Assembly (NCBI RefSeq): GCF_017656475.1
Contig: NZ_JACDNT010000005.1
Coordinates: 18,496 to 82,495, forward strand
DNA: 64,000 nucleotides
Source of the DNA: Archaeoglobus sp.
Lineage (GTDB): Archaea > Halobacteriota > Archaeoglobi > Archaeoglobales > Archaeoglobaceae
Reading direction: 5' to 3'
Notes under the pieces: generated by a model
What the model was told of the DNA's origin: nothing
The model's input: the letters and a program-made list of their open reading frames with translations, nothing else
Database searches by the model: none
Program-made: the position numbers and the translations under genes
Shown: piece after piece, positions 34,398 through 47,841 of the stretch
How positions within the stretch are numbered: the stretch's first letter is position 1
Layout of the letters: each line of letters starts with the position of its first letter

Positions 34398-34427
34398 CTG
34401 TTTTATTTAGAAGGTTTAGGTTAAACT

Positions 34428-35492
34428 ATGGTTTCTCTCACCGCTTGCATGCAGTGTGCAGTGTGCAGCTCATCCTGCAGCATGCGATACACCATGAACG
34501 TCAGAAAGCTCATAGCGCGCTATATTTCCAAGGGAGAGTTCTGGAGCGAGGAGCTCTGGAACTGCACCACCTGCCACGTTTGTCAGGATAGATGTCCGAG
34601 GGGAATACCTATCACAGATTTGATTGTTGAGGCGAGGAGCAGGGTTATAGAGACAGGCAGAGTTCCGGGAGATGTGAGGGAGATGCTTGAGAGCATTCAG
34701 AAGTTCGCCAACCCCTTTGGAGTGGGGAAGGCAAAGAAGAGAGAGTGGCATCAGGGCAAGTTCAGGTTTGCCGATGAAGGAGAGTTCGACTATCTCTTCT
34801 TTGCAGGCTGCGGGGTTGTTGATGAAAGGATTGCGGAGGTTGCGAGGAAAGCTGGAGAACTGCTGGAGGCTGCTGGGGTAAACTTCGCCATTCTGAGGGA
34901 GGAGGGCTGCTGCGGTAACGATGTCAAGGCTGTCGGAGAGGAGGGACTTTTTGAACTGCTTAAGGAGGAAAACCAGGCTGTTTTTGAGGAGTATGGTGTG
35001 AAGAAAGTCATTGTAATCTCTCCGCATTGCTACAACACCTTCAAAAACGATTACGGGCTTGAGGTCTATCACATTTCCGAAGTTCTGCTTAAGGCGATTC
35101 AGGATGCGAGTTTGAGGTTCAGGAAGGTAATCGAGGCGAGAGTCGCTTTTCACGACTCGTGCTATCTGGGAAGGTACAACGGGCTGTATGATGAACCAAG
35201 AGAGGCTCTTAAAGCAATTCCCGGTGTTGAGCTTGTCGAGATGCTGAGAAATCGTGAGAACTCCCTTTGCTGCGGAGCTGGAGGAGGCAACATTGTTAGA
35301 GACGTGGAGTTCAGACCTTCCCTCAAGAGGGTAGATGAGGTGGGCATAGTGGCTGCCGACGTTCTCGCAGTAGCTTGCCCATTCTGCCTGATGATGCTTG
35401 AGGATGCCGCAAAAGTCAGAAAAGCTGATGTGAAGGTCGTTGATATTGTAGAGCTGCTTTACGAATCAGTTTTTGGTGTTGAGGAGGAATAA
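34428..35492 (+). CDS. HdrD-like iron-sulfur protein (two CCG domains)
   Basis: The 354 residues begin with two 4Fe-4S motifs (CMQCAVCSSSC and CTTCHVCQDRCP), then contain two cysteine-rich CCG domains: CGVVDERI ... REEGCCGND and HDSCYLGRY ... NSLCCGAGGG, followed by ACPFC. This is the layout of heterodisulfide reductase subunit D and related electron-transfer proteins. In a sulfate-reducing archaeon it may pass electrons between menaquinone or a soluble donor and a thiol or disulfide couple. It stands alone, with no HdrE or HdrABC nearby, so the partner is unknown. Confidence 0.8.
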   Translation: MVSLTACMQCAVCSSSCSMRYTMNVRKLIARYISKGEFWSEELWNCTTCHVCQDRCPRGIPITDLIVEARSRVIETGRVPGDVREMLESIQKFANPFGVGKAKKREWHQGKFRFADEGEFDYLFFAGCGVVDERIAEVARKAGELLEAAGVNFAILREEGCCGNDVKAVGEEGLFELLKEENQAVFEEYGVKKVIVISPHCYNTFKNDYGLEVYHISEVLLKAIQDASLRFRKVIEARVAFHDSCYLGRYNGLYDEPREALKAIPGVELVEMLRNRENSLCCGAGGGNIVRDVEFRPSLKRVDEVGIVAADVLAVACPFCLMMLEDAAKVRKADVKVVDIVELLYESVFGVEEE

Positions 35493-35509
35493 AGGTTAAA
35501 AGAGGGGGC

Positions 35510-36277
35510 TTAAGCCTCCTCCTTTGATTCTTCTTTCTCTTCACTCCTGGATCCCTCTTTTTCCTCACTTGCTTCTTTCTCTGTCTCCTTGAGTTCCTCT
35601 CCGAGCTTTAGCAGTTCCTGCTCTCTCTCAAATCTTTCAACGATTTCGATTTCCTTAACGTCCGTTGCCTCAAATATTTCCTTCACGGCTCTGTATCTGC
35701 CGATGAGAAAGAGCTGGTTCAGGTAAACGTCACTTGAGACCTCAACAATGGCCTTCTCGCCCTCAATCTTGACATCCTTGACGTCGATGCCTGTATGGAT
35801 GACGAAGAGGGCTTTGATTTTATCCTCCGGCTTTTCAAGCTTTTCCTTGATTTCGTACTCGAATACGATTTTCTTGCCTGCAAGGGGGTGGTTGAAGTCA
35901 ACTATTACCCTCCTTCCCACTATTCTTTCAACCGTTCCAATTCTGTCTCCGATTCTAACCCTCTGCCCAATCTCTGGCCTCTCCTTGAACCTGTTTATGC
36001 TGAAGGTGTCTTTTAGCTCTGGGTTGTACTCACCGAACGCCTTTTCCGGAGGGATTTCAACTGTCCCTTTGTACCCCACTTCCTTGCCCTTGATGTCCTC
36101 CTCAAGTCCCGGCAGGATATGTCCTTTCCCTATCACAGCGTAGATGTCTCCGTATCTGGCGTTCTCGTTGTATATCCCATGCTCTTTTGCCACCTCTTCG
36201 TCTGTAGTATCGACAATCGTCCCGTCTTCAAGCTTCGCGGTATAGCTGAGCCTGATGAAGTCACCATCCGATATCAT
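35510..36277 (-). CDS. FKBP-type peptidyl-prolyl isomerase, SlyD-like, long form
   Basis: The 255 residues start at the ATG at 36277 (ISDGDFIRLSYTAKLEDGTIVDTT), preceded by GGTGGTG and a TATA box (TTTTTATAC) at 36310-36318 on this strand; the open frame extends upstream but without support. The FKBP domain has an inserted IF chaperone segment (EIPPEKAFGEYNPELKDTFSINRF ... VDFNHPLAGKKIVFEYEI). The C-terminal domain of about 100 residues ends in an acidic tail rich in Glu, Lys and Ser. It helps fold proteins by proline isomerisation. Confidence 0.88.
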   Translation of the reverse strand: MISDGDFIRLSYTAKLEDGTIVDTTDEEVAKEHGIYNENARYGDIYAVIGKGHILPGLEEDIKGKEVGYKGTVEIPPEKAFGEYNPELKDTFSINRFKERPEIGQRVRIGDRIGTVERIVGRRVIVDFNHPLAGKKIVFEYEIKEKLEKPEDKIKALFVIHTGIDVKDVKIEGEKAIVEVSSDVYLNQLFLIGRYRAVKEIFEATDVKEIEIVERFEREQELLKLGEELKETEKEASEEKEGSRSEEKEESKEEA

Positions 36278-36324
36278 TAACACCACCTTTTTAAGCCCCA
36301 AGGGGCGGGTATAAAAAGATTGAG
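36278..36324. promoter_or_regulatory. Compact divergent promoter region
   Basis: Two TATA-like elements face away from each other in 47 bp. TTTTTATAC on the minus strand (about 36310-36318) sits about 33 bases before the FKBP gene start, and TTTTTAAG on the plus strand (about 36288-36295) sits about 30 bases before the CYTH gene start. This gives a short leader for the first gene and a leaderless transcript for the second. Confidence 0.5.
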
Positions 36325-36870
36325 ATGGAGGTTGAGGCAAAGTTCCCATACGTCGAAGGTGTGGAGGAGAAAGTCAGAGAAATAGCAGAACTAATCATAG
36401 AAAAACACGAGCATGACGTTTACTTCGCTCATCCATGCAGGGATTTTGCCCAGACCGATGAAGCAATCAGGATAAGGAGAGATGTTGAGGGGATAACCCT
36501 AACCTACAAAGGTCCCAAAGTTGATGCAGAAACCAAAAGCAGGGAGGAAATTAAGCTCAAAGTGAAAGATTTTGAATCAGCGAGAAGGATTCTTGAGAGG
36601 CTCGGATTCAAACCTGTTGCCGAGGTTAAGAAGTTCAGGAAAATCTATGGTTTTGGAGATGCCATAATCTGCGTTGATGAGGTGGAGGACTTAGGAAAGT
36701 TTGTTGAAATTGAGATTGAGGCCGAGAATTTGGGGGTGAAGGAGAAAGTTTTTCATATTGCTGAGCAGCTCGGCTACTCAAGGGAGGACAGTATCAGAGA
36801 GTCGTATCTTGAGCTCATCTTACAGAAAAAATCACGAAAAGATTCATCTAAAAATGGCCAAAAGTCTTAA
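36325..36870 (+). CDS. CYTH-domain protein (class IV adenylyl cyclase CyaB-like)
   Basis: The 181-residue protein opens with the CYTH signature EVEAKFP and contains HPCRDFAQTDEAIRIRR, TLTYKGPK, SREEIKL and FVEIEIEAE, the charged residues lining the triphosphate tunnel. Archaeal members may be class IV adenylyl cyclases or triphosphatases; the substrate cannot be fixed from sequence. It lies just upstream of the rRNA operon and is read in the same direction. Confidence 0.85.
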   Translation: MEVEAKFPYVEGVEEKVREIAELIIEKHEHDVYFAHPCRDFAQTDEAIRIRRDVEGITLTYKGPKVDAETKSREEIKLKVKDFESARRILERLGFKPVAEVKKFRKIYGFGDAIICVDEVEDLGKFVEIEIEAENLGVKEKVFHIAEQLGYSREDSIRESYLELILQKKSRKDSSKNGQKS

Positions 36871-37088
36871 ATATCGATTGATGCGGGAGCTATTTACATC
36901 ACACAGGTTGGTTAAAGGTGAAGGCTTGAGCAAAAGCCTTATAAACCTAAAAACCAAATAAGATGTTGCCAAGAGCGAAAAACCGTGGGTCCGGCAAGTG
37001 CCCCGAAAGGGCGTAAGCCCGTGATGAGGGGAAGCCTTCCTACCCACGGTATATTGTGGGAGGACCGCAGGTGAAATGCGGTCTGATG

Positions 37089-38691
<1,603 letters not shown>

Positions 38692-38692
38692 T

Positions 38693-38764
38693 GGGCTCGT
38701 AGCTCAGCGGGAGAGCGCCGCCTTCGCGAGGCGGAGGCCGCGGGTTCAAATCCCGCCGAGTCCA
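38693..38764 (+). tRNA. tRNA-Ala (CGC) in the rRNA spacer
   Basis: The acceptor arms GGGCTCG and CGAGTCC pair with one G-U, the D-arm is GCTC...GAGC, the anticodon stem CCGCC/GGCGG encloses TTCGCGA with anticodon CGC, and the T-arm is GCGGG-TTCAAAT-CCCGC. The archaeal 16S-23S spacer normally carries tRNA-Ala; the CGC anticodon rather than TGC is what the bases show. Confidence 0.92.
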
Positions 38765-38830
38765 TTATTGCGTGCACCCGGCGATGAAAGTCGTCGGGGA
38801 AGGGTTGATGGGCAAACTTGCCCAGGTGAA

Positions 38831-41852
<3,022 letters not shown>

Positions 41853-41951
41853 TTTGTCAACTACTTTTTAGTATTGCTTTTGCAACTCTATTGTAAACTC
41901 TGAGACTCTAATAATAGAAAATTTTTTAAACAACAAAACTTTTTCAGTGCT
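41853..41951 (+). terminator. rRNA operon end and promoter of the next gene
   Basis: Two T-rich runs (ACTTTTTAGTATTGCTTTTGC, about 41862-41882) just after the 23S processing stem are a plausible archaeal terminator. ATTTTTTAAAC at about 41919-41930 is the TATA box of the CARF-like gene, whose ATG at 41952 is then close to leaderless. Confidence 0.45.
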
Positions 41952-42602
41952 ATGGTAAGTTTCGTACATGTTATTTCAGTTGAATCAAACACTGGTGAAA
42001 TTGTTGACAGTGTGAAAATGAGCGGGCATCCAATTCATAAAGCATACCTAATATTTGACAAGGATGAGGCAAAGAAATACGTTGATGAAGTGAAAAATAC
42101 ACTGAGTTCTCTGGTTGAAGTAGAGACTCTTGAGCTGAAGAGCGATGGCGTATATGATGCTGTCGTAAATATACTCAAAACTGTAAGAAAGGAAGTTGAT
42201 GCAGGAAATACTGTGCTTTTCAACATAACGGATTCGAGCAAACTTACCTGTCTCGCCTGTTTTATTTCGGCCCAGATTTCTGAAGGCAGGATATACACCA
42301 AGAAAGGTGATTCTGTCGTCGAAATACCAACCCCACCCATAAAGAAGGTCAATGAGGACAAGCTCGAAATTTTGAGAGCCCTTGAGAGAGAAGGAGGTAG
42401 TGTTGATTCCATAAACAAGCTCATTGAGCTTGTGGAAGGAAAACTTGAGGAGCAAAAGAAGTACATGGCCCAGAGGGCAAGAATGAGCTACCACCTCAAC
42501 GGCCTTGAAGAAGACGGGCTTGTTGTTACCGAAAGAAAGGGAAAGAATTTGAGCATTTATCTGACCGAACTTGGAAAGGCATTTGTAGCAATGTTCGGAT
42601 GA
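41952..42602 (+). CDS. CARF-like domain + winged-helix regulator
   Basis: The 216-residue protein has an N-terminal Rossmann-like region of about 130 residues (VSFVHVISVESNTGEIVDSV ... KAYLIFDKDEAKKYVDEV ... LFNITDSSKLTCLACFISAQI), a pattern seen in CARF domains that sense cyclic oligoadenylates. The C-terminal winged helix is KLEILRALEREGGSVDSI ... RMSYHLNGLEEDGLVVTERKGKNLSIYLTELGKAFV. It resembles Csa3-type and related archaeal regulators that control CRISPR or defence genes. It is not linked to the cas locus (14 kb away). The domain call is by eye and is moderately secure. Confidence 0.55.
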   Translation: MVSFVHVISVESNTGEIVDSVKMSGHPIHKAYLIFDKDEAKKYVDEVKNTLSSLVEVETLELKSDGVYDAVVNILKTVRKEVDAGNTVLFNITDSSKLTCLACFISAQISEGRIYTKKGDSVVEIPTPPIKKVNEDKLEILRALEREGGSVDSINKLIELVEGKLEEQKKYMAQRARMSYHLNGLEEDGLVVTERKGKNLSIYLTELGKAFVAMFG

Positions 42603-42608
42603 TAAAGC

Positions 42609-43220
42609 ATGCTATCCGTTCTGATAGTTGCCGAGGATAGCGAGTGGCATCGCTACAAGGAGCTTGAGGAATGTCTGATAAATGATTACCACGTAGATTA
42701 TACGGGGCAGATTTCAACAGATATAGCAGAGTTGAGCAAAATAGAATTCACCTACGAAATTATCTTTTTCCTCAAACCACTGGAGTTCTCTGAAGTACCT
42801 GCAATTTCCAGGCTTGCAAAAAGCAAAATTCTGGTTTTCCATGTAACAAACAACTACGCTCCCATTCGCCTTTCAGAAGACCTTCTGGCAGTCGCAGATT
42901 TTCTTGAACTCAACGCCTCGGCAATGAGGGGGAGGCTGGAGTACTTCAGGGGCGTTGACGTGATAAAGCTCCTTAACCCTCACCACATGGAGGTGGATGA
43001 GGAGTGTGAGGCAATCCTCAACGGAAACAGAAACACCAAGGTTCTGCTTGGAGATATAACCTTCAGGACTGGCAAAAACGTAATTTTCGGAGTTAGAAAG
43101 GACAACATGGCCTTCTTTTCGGCAGATATATTCTCCAACGACGCTATGAGTGAAAGCGACAACTGCAGATTTATAAAAAATTTGTTAAAGGAGCTTGTAG
43201 GGAAAGCTGAGGTTTATTAG
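42609..43220 (+). CDS. Hypothetical protein, alpha/beta
   Basis: The 203-residue protein follows the CARF-like gene by 6 nt and is probably co-transcribed. It starts with a strand motif [32 protein letters not shown] and continues with alternating strands and helices, for example [14 protein letters not shown] and [32 protein letters not shown]. The last part reminds me of glutamine-amidotransferase-like folds, but I see no catalytic triad. It overlaps the convergent ilvC by 4 nt. Function unknown. Confidence 0.6.
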   Translation: MLSVLIVAEDSEWHRYKELEECLINDYHVDYTGQISTDIAELSKIEFTYEIIFFLKPLEFSEVPAISRLAKSKILVFHVTNNYAPIRLSEDLLAVADFLELNASAMRGRLEYFRGVDVIKLLNPHHMEVDEECEAILNGNRNTKVLLGDITFRTGKNVIFGVRKDNMAFFSADIFSNDAMSESDNCRFIKNLLKELVGKAEVY

Positions 43221-44215
43221 TCCTTCTTGAGCCAGGGCATCATTGCCCTCAGCTCTTTTCCAACCTTTTCTATCGGATGCTCTCTCTCCATCTGCAGCAG
43301 TTTGTTGTAGACAGGCCTTCCGGCCACGTTTTCGAGAATCCACTCTCTCGCAAACTCTCCCGTCTGAATTTCTTTCAGAATTCTTCTCATCTCCTCTCTT
43401 GTCTGCTCGGTGAAGATTCTCTTTCCTCTTGTCATTCCTCCGTACTTCGCGGTCTCGCTCACGGCACTCCACATGTTGTAGATTCCACCCTCGTAGATCA
43501 GGTCAACTATGAGCTTCAGCTCGTGAAGAACTTCAAAGTAGGCTATTTCTGGCTGGTAGCCCGCCTCAACCAAGGTTTCAAAGGACATCTTTATCATCTC
43601 TGCCACTCCACCGCAGAGGTCAACCTGCTCTCCAAAGAGGTCTGTCTCGGTCTCCTCCTTGAAGGTGGTCTCAATCACTCCTGCCCTTGTTGCTCCGATT
43701 CCTTTAGCATATGCAAGAGCGACTTCGAGGGCCTTGCCAGTATAGTTCTGTTCCACCGCAACCAATGATGGCACGCCCTTACCCTCCAAATACATCCTTC
43801 TCACAAGCGGTCCAGGACCCTTTGGTGCCACCATTGCCACATCAACATATTCTGGCGGGACTATCTGGTTGTAGTGGATGTTGAAGCCGTGGGCAAACAT
43901 CAGCATTGCTCCTTCCTTCAGCTTGTCCTGAATATGTTCTCTGTACACTGCAGGTTGAACCATGTCCGGAATAAGCATTGCAATAACATCAGCACCATCT
44001 GCAGCCTCACTCAGCTTTTTAACAATCATGCCGTCTTTCTCGGCCTTTTCCCAGGTTGCCTTGTCCCACTCAGGGAGCCCGACGACCACATTAACGCCTG
44101 AATCCTTCAGGTTCAGGGCGTGTGCGTGTCCCTGGCTTCCGTAGCCGATTATGCAAACCGTTTTGCCTTCAAGGTACTTCAAATCCGCATCCACATCACG
44201 ATAAATTTTTGCCAT
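43217..44215 (-). CDS. ilvC: Ketol-acid reductoisomerase
   Basis: The 332-residue protein has the NADPH-binding [55 protein letters not shown], and the metal site [14 protein letters not shown] ... [17 protein letters not shown], with length as in class I enzymes. It converts acetolactate or acetohydroxybutyrate to the dihydroxy acid in valine and isoleucine synthesis. The start is about 25 nt from a TATA element shared with the divergent regulator gene, so it is probably leaderless. Confidence 0.95.
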   Translation of the reverse strand: MAKIYRDVDADLKYLEGKTVCIIGYGSQGHAHALNLKDSGVNVVVGLPEWDKATWEKAEKDGMIVKKLSEAADGADVIAMLIPDMVQPAVYREHIQDKLKEGAMLMFAHGFNIHYNQIVPPEYVDVAMVAPKGPGPLVRRMYLEGKGVPSLVAVEQNYTGKALEVALAYAKGIGATRAGVIETTFKEETETDLFGEQVDLCGGVAEMIKMSFETLVEAGYQPEIAYFEVLHELKLIVDLIYEGGIYNMWSAVSETAKYGGMTRGKRIFTEQTREEMRRILKEIQTGEFAREWILENVAGRPVYNKLLQMEREHPIEKVGKELRAMMPWLKKD

Positions 44216-44229
44216 GCTTTGCGTTGCAT

Positions 44230-44280
44230 CATCCGTTAAATATAAATTGCGAGTGCAAACCTGTTCGTTGTGCGAACGAA
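44230..44280. promoter_or_regulatory. Shared TATA element and palindrome before the metal regulator
   Basis: TTAAATATAAATT at about 44236-44248 reads as a TATA box in both directions and is about 25 bases from ilvC and about 25-30 from the regulator start. TTCGTT (44264-44269) and AACGAA (44275-44280) form a palindrome with a 5-nt spacer exactly over the regulator's GTG start. This is a likely operator for autoregulation by the DtxR-like protein. Confidence 0.5.
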
Positions 44281-44674
44281 GTTCGATGTTAAAACAGAGG
44301 CTATATTCAGAGCTGTTTACAGCGCTCTCGAAAGAGGTATGGCTGTCATAGGCCCGACTCAGGTTGCTGAAGAACTGGGTATTTCGAAATCCACAGCTTA
44401 TAAAATGCTGAATGAGTTGTCTGAAGCTGGTTATGGTGTTTACGTTCCGAAAAAAGGACTACTTATTAACGAAAAAGGCGAGATGAAAGCCAAAGAAGCT
44501 ATAAGAATGCACAGGCTCATAGAATGTCTGCTTGCAGAACTTGGTGTTGAGGATTTTTGCAGAGAAGCTGAGAAGATAGGTATGGTTGCAGGTAGCAGCT
44601 TTGTCGAAGCTCTCGAAGCGAGATATGGGGACAGGAAGGTCTGCCCATGTGGAAAGAAAATCCCGGAGGTGTAA
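44270..44674 (+). CDS. DtxR/MntR-like metal-dependent regulator
   Basis: The 134 residues start with a winged helix ([48 protein letters not shown]) and continue with a helical dimer and metal segment ([47 protein letters not shown]), ending CPCGKKIP, where typical DtxR proteins have CPHGxPIP. It is read from a GTG at 44270 and followed 2 nt later by a metal ABC transporter, so it very likely represses that operon when metal is sufficient. Confidence 0.75.
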   Translation: MRTKFDVKTEAIFRAVYSALERGMAVIGPTQVAEELGISKSTAYKMLNELSEAGYGVYVPKKGLLINEKGEMKAKEAIRMHRLIECLLAELGVEDFCREAEKIGMVAGSSFVEALEARYGDRKVCPCGKKIPEV

Positions 44675-44676
44675 GG

Positions 44677-45612
44677 GTGAGAATTGCACTGCTTGCTGCA
44701 CTCACGCTTCTTCTCGTCAGCACGGCTGAAGCGTCAACAATAGTCGTCACTGTGGCAGATTTCAGGCCAATAGTCGAAGCAGTTGCAGGCGAGGAGTTTG
44801 AAGTTTACAGCCTGCTCCCTCCAGGCTCCGATCCTCATGCATTCAGCCTTACTGTGGAAGATATTGAGAGGTTGAAAAGTGCTGAACTAATCGTTCTTGC
44901 AAATTCAGAACTGCTCGATTTTGAAAAAAAGATTGCCAGCGAGTTTTCGAACACTCTTGACTTTGAGGATTACAATGCAAAACTTTGCGACTTTCCCGGA
45001 TTCGAGAAAAACCCGCACGGTTACTGGATGCTACCTGAGAACGTAATTGGGATAGCAAATGCAGTTAAAAACAGGCTTTCAGAGATGTATCCTGCGAAAG
45101 AAGAGCAGTTTGAAGAGAACTACGAAGCATTTGTTGAAAGAGTTGAGGAAGCTGAAAAAGAAGCTAAAAAGATTGCAGAGGGAGAAGCAGGAAAGAAGTA
45201 CGTTGCCATGGTTCCGGGAGTCTGCTACATAGCCAAGACTTATGACTTGAGCGTCGCGGCAGTTCTTATCTCAGAAGGTGCAGGAGCTGCGAGTGCAAAG
45301 GAGCTGACAGAGATAAAAGAGAAGCTCAATAAAGGAGAATACAGAGGAATAATCGTTCCAGAGTTTATGAAAGGTGGAAAAGGAGAAGAACTGGCAGAGG
45401 AGCTGGTTAAAGGCACCAATGCCAGAATAGCGTGGGTGAAGTTCTCGTCTGGAGATATTGCCTACGACACCATGCTGATTTCTAACGCTGCAAGAATCGC
45501 TTACGCAACAAGCCATTCTGAGTGCAGCAGTGACAGCGTCTGGATATACGTTCTCTCAGTCCTCTGCATCGTTGAAGCCCTTATCATTGCTGTGATCAAG
45601 GTGAGAACGTGA
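44677..45612 (+). CDS. Metal-binding ABC transporter substrate-binding protein (ZnuA/TroA type)
   Basis: I use the GTG at 44677, which has GGAGGTG five bases upstream. It gives a clean signal sequence (RIALLAALTLLLVSTAEAS). The cluster A-I pattern is visible: VTVADFRPIVEAVAG, PPGSDPHAFSLTVEDIERLKSAELIV and KNPHGYWMLPENV, with histidines that ligate metal. It ends in a membrane anchor (WIYVLSVLCIVEALIIAVIKV), usual for archaea. It should capture Zn or Mn outside the cell. Overlaps the ATPase gene by 4 nt. Confidence 0.85.
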   Translation: MRIALLAALTLLLVSTAEASTIVVTVADFRPIVEAVAGEEFEVYSLLPPGSDPHAFSLTVEDIERLKSAELIVLANSELLDFEKKIASEFSNTLDFEDYNAKLCDFPGFEKNPHGYWMLPENVIGIANAVKNRLSEMYPAKEEQFEENYEAFVERVEEAEKEAKKIAEGEAGKKYVAMVPGVCYIAKTYDLSVAAVLISEGAGAASAKELTEIKEKLNKGEYRGIIVPEFMKGGKGEELAEELVKGTNARIAWVKFSSGDIAYDTMLISNAARIAYATSHSECSSDSVWIYVLSVLCIVEALIIAVIKVRT

Positions 45613-46370
45613 AGGCTATTGAGTTTCAGGATGTAAGCTTCTCCTACAACTCCGAAGAAGTTTTGAGCGATTTGAATTTGGAGATAGGGAGGGGAGAGTT
45701 CGTTGCTATACTTGGCCCCAACGGAGCGGGAAAGAGCACGATGCTTAAGCTAACTCTCGGCCTTTTGAGGCCGAAAAAAGGAACTGTTAAGGTTCTCGGT
45801 TTTAATGCATACGAGGAGAGAGATAAATTCGTTGATAAGGTTGGCTACCTTCCCCAGAGAGAGGAAATTCATCTTGAAGCGCCCCTCACCATCTCTCAAG
45901 TCGTGAAGCTTCCAATGCTGGCAAAAGGGAAGAAAGTCGGTGAGGAAAGCGTTCGAAAAGCTCTTAAAATCGTTGGATTGGAAAATATTTCCGACAAGCT
46001 CTTCAGCGAGCTAAGCGGGGGACAACAGCAGAAGGTCCTTCTCGCAAGAGCTCTGCTGTCTGACCCTGAAATTTTACTGCTCGATGAACCCTTTAACGGT
46101 GTTGACGTTCTTTCCCAAGAGAAAATTGTAGAAGTGCTTGCCGAGATGAGTTCCAGAGGTAAGACGATAGTGGCGGTTGTGCACAATATCAACCCCCTGC
46201 TGCACAACATTGACAGAGTTGTGTTGCTGAACAGAAGAGTAGTGGCCGTAGGAAAACCAAATGAGGTTTTTTCCGAAGAGAATATTGTAAAAGCGTACGG
46301 TACATCCATACCAATCGTGGTTTGTGAGGAAGGTTACACACATCCGCTTTACGGTGATTACCATGGATGA
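45609..46370 (+). CDS. Metal ABC transporter ATPase
   Basis: The 253 residues contain Walker A GPNGAGKST, the Q-loop YLPQRE, signature LSGGQQQKVLLARALL, Walker B ILLLDEP and the H-loop VVHNIN. The closest type is ZnuC/TroB of the manganese/zinc family. The GTG start overlaps the binding-protein stop, and the end overlaps the permease start by 8 nt, so the whole set is one transcript under the upstream regulator. Confidence 0.9.
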   Translation: MKAIEFQDVSFSYNSEEVLSDLNLEIGRGEFVAILGPNGAGKSTMLKLTLGLLRPKKGTVKVLGFNAYEERDKFVDKVGYLPQREEIHLEAPLTISQVVKLPMLAKGKKVGEESVRKALKIVGLENISDKLFSELSGGQQQKVLLARALLSDPEILLLDEPFNGVDVLSQEKIVEVLAEMSSRGKTIVAVVHNINPLLHNIDRVVLLNRRVVAVGKPNEVFSEENIVKAYGTSIPIVVCEEGYTHPLYGDYHG

Positions 46371-47148
46371 ACTCATTTTGAGAGCCTTAATCGCATCACT
46401 GCTCATCTCTCTTAACGCATCAGTGGCTGGAACTCTTACAGTATTCAGAAGAGCATCCTTCCTCGTCGCAGGTTCTGCCCATTCTGCGCTGGCCGGAGTG
46501 GCTCTGGCGCTCTTTCTAAACTCGATTGGTATTAACGCCCACTACTTCCTGCTCGCTTTGACTGCCGCGCTCTTCTTTGCCCTTCTCTCTGCGAAGGCAG
46601 CAAGGAAGGGGGATGTGAACGTTGGCATTGCAACAGCCTTCTCTCTGTCCATGGCTCTGGCAGCGATATTCATCTCGTTGACAAGAAATTCAGCATCAAA
46701 CGCCTGGCAGTTTCTTTTCGGGGATATTCTTCTTTTAACTGTAGATGACTTCGCCATCGTAACTATCTCAACAGCTTTCGTGCTTCTCGCAGTCTCTTTC
46801 TTTTATCACAAGTTCCTCTTCATATCCTTCGACCCTTCAGGTGCTGAAGCAATGTGCCTGAATGTCTACCTTTACGATTTCATGCTTATCGCTTTAATCT
46901 CAGTTTCAGTCGTAACGGCATTGAAGGCAGTTGGAGCCATTCTGGTATTCTCAATCTTTATCGCGCCTTCATCAACTGCCAGAATTCTTGGGAGAAGTCT
47001 TTCGTCCGTATTCGTGATTTCCTTCATCTTGGCCCTTTCAAGCCTTTATCTGGGCCTGTTAACATCATTCTTCTTCAGCATTCCTTCTGGAGCTGTCGCT
47101 GCAGCCATCGCATCACTGGTTTACTTTGCCGTCTCATGGAAACAGTAG
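46363..47148 (+). CDS. Metal ABC transporter permease (ZnuB/TroC type)
   Basis: The 261 residues have about eight hydrophobic segments with GTLTVFRRASFLVAGSAHSALAGVALAL, the conserved early loop of ABC-3 permeases, and GAILVFSIFIAPSSTARIL near the C-terminus. The ATG at 46363 (MDELILRALIASLL) has GGTGAT just upstream and is preferred to 46324. It forms the channel of the metal importer with the two preceding gene products. Confidence 0.88.
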   Translation: MDELILRALIASLLISLNASVAGTLTVFRRASFLVAGSAHSALAGVALALFLNSIGINAHYFLLALTAALFFALLSAKAARKGDVNVGIATAFSLSMALAAIFISLTRNSASNAWQFLFGDILLLTVDDFAIVTISTAFVLLAVSFFYHKFLFISFDPSGAEAMCLNVYLYDFMLIALISVSVVTALKAVGAILVFSIFIAPSSTARILGRSLSSVFVISFILALSSLYLGLLTSFFFSIPSGAVAAAIASLVYFAVSWKQ

Positions 47149-47184
47149 GGAAAAGCTTAAACTACAAGATATCCAAGGCCAATC

Positions 47185-47841
47185 ATGTGGTCGAAAGTTT
47201 CGGCTTTGTGCTTTTTCTCCGGCTTTGTAATGCTCATTTACGGTGTTTTCAAGGCATTCACTCTCCTTCCTCTCCCATCAGCAACAATAGCTGAAAATTA
47301 CAGGATCATATACTTTCACGTCCCCGCTGCAGTTTCTGCTTTCTTGGCCTTTGCAGTAACGCTTGTTTTTTCAATCGCTTTTTTGAGGGGCGAAAACTAC
47401 CGCAGAGATGTGCAGGCTGTGAGCTCCGCCAAATTCGGTTTCGCCATGATCACCGCAGCCCTGATAAGCGGGTCGATATGGGCAAAGGTTGCATGGGGAA
47501 GTTACTGGAACTGGGATCCAAGAGAAACATTCGTTCTCGTTCTCTGGTTTGCCTACGCAGCTTACTTTGGTTTGAGGGCGAGCATAGATGATTATGCAGT
47601 TAAGGCGAGATACTCGGCGATATATTCGATATTCGCGTTCGTGACAGTTCCGATGAGCTACTTTTCATCTCTTCTCTCCCCTCTCCACCCAAAACCTTTC
47701 GAGGTTAGCTTTGATGCGGAGAGGGGGATGCTGCTGGGTGTTATGATTATAGCTTTCATCTTGCTCTACATTTCATATTTCCTTCTCGATTCGAAAATTT
47801 CGGAAATAAAGGAGAAAATGGAGGTGAACGGGAATGAATGA
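47185..47841 (+). CDS. ccmC: Cytochrome c biogenesis protein CcmC-like
   Basis: The 218-residue membrane protein has six hydrophobic segments and the tryptophan-rich heme-handling motif WGSYWNWDPRETFVLVLWFAYAAY, plus histidines in FHVPAAV and LSPLHPKP. CcmC moves heme to the chaperone CcmE across the membrane. The rest of the Ccm set is not in the window, apart from the CcmD-like peptide that overlaps its end by 8 nt. Confidence 0.87.
   Translation: MWSKVSALCFFSGFVMLIYGVFKAFTLLPLPSATIAENYRIIYFHVPAAVSAFLAFAVTLVFSIAFLRGENYRRDVQAVSSAKFGFAMITAALISGSIWAKVAWGSYWNWDPRETFVLVLWFAYAAYFGLRASIDDYAVKARYSAIYSIFAFVTVPMSYFSSLLSPLHPKPFEVSFDAERGMLLGVMIIAFILLYISYFLLDSKISEIKEKMEVNGNE

Noticed and set aside
34470..35153. 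227-codon leftward frame opposite the HdrD-like gene
   Set aside because: The sense strand has clear Fe-S and CCG motifs; the antisense frame has no promoter or motif.
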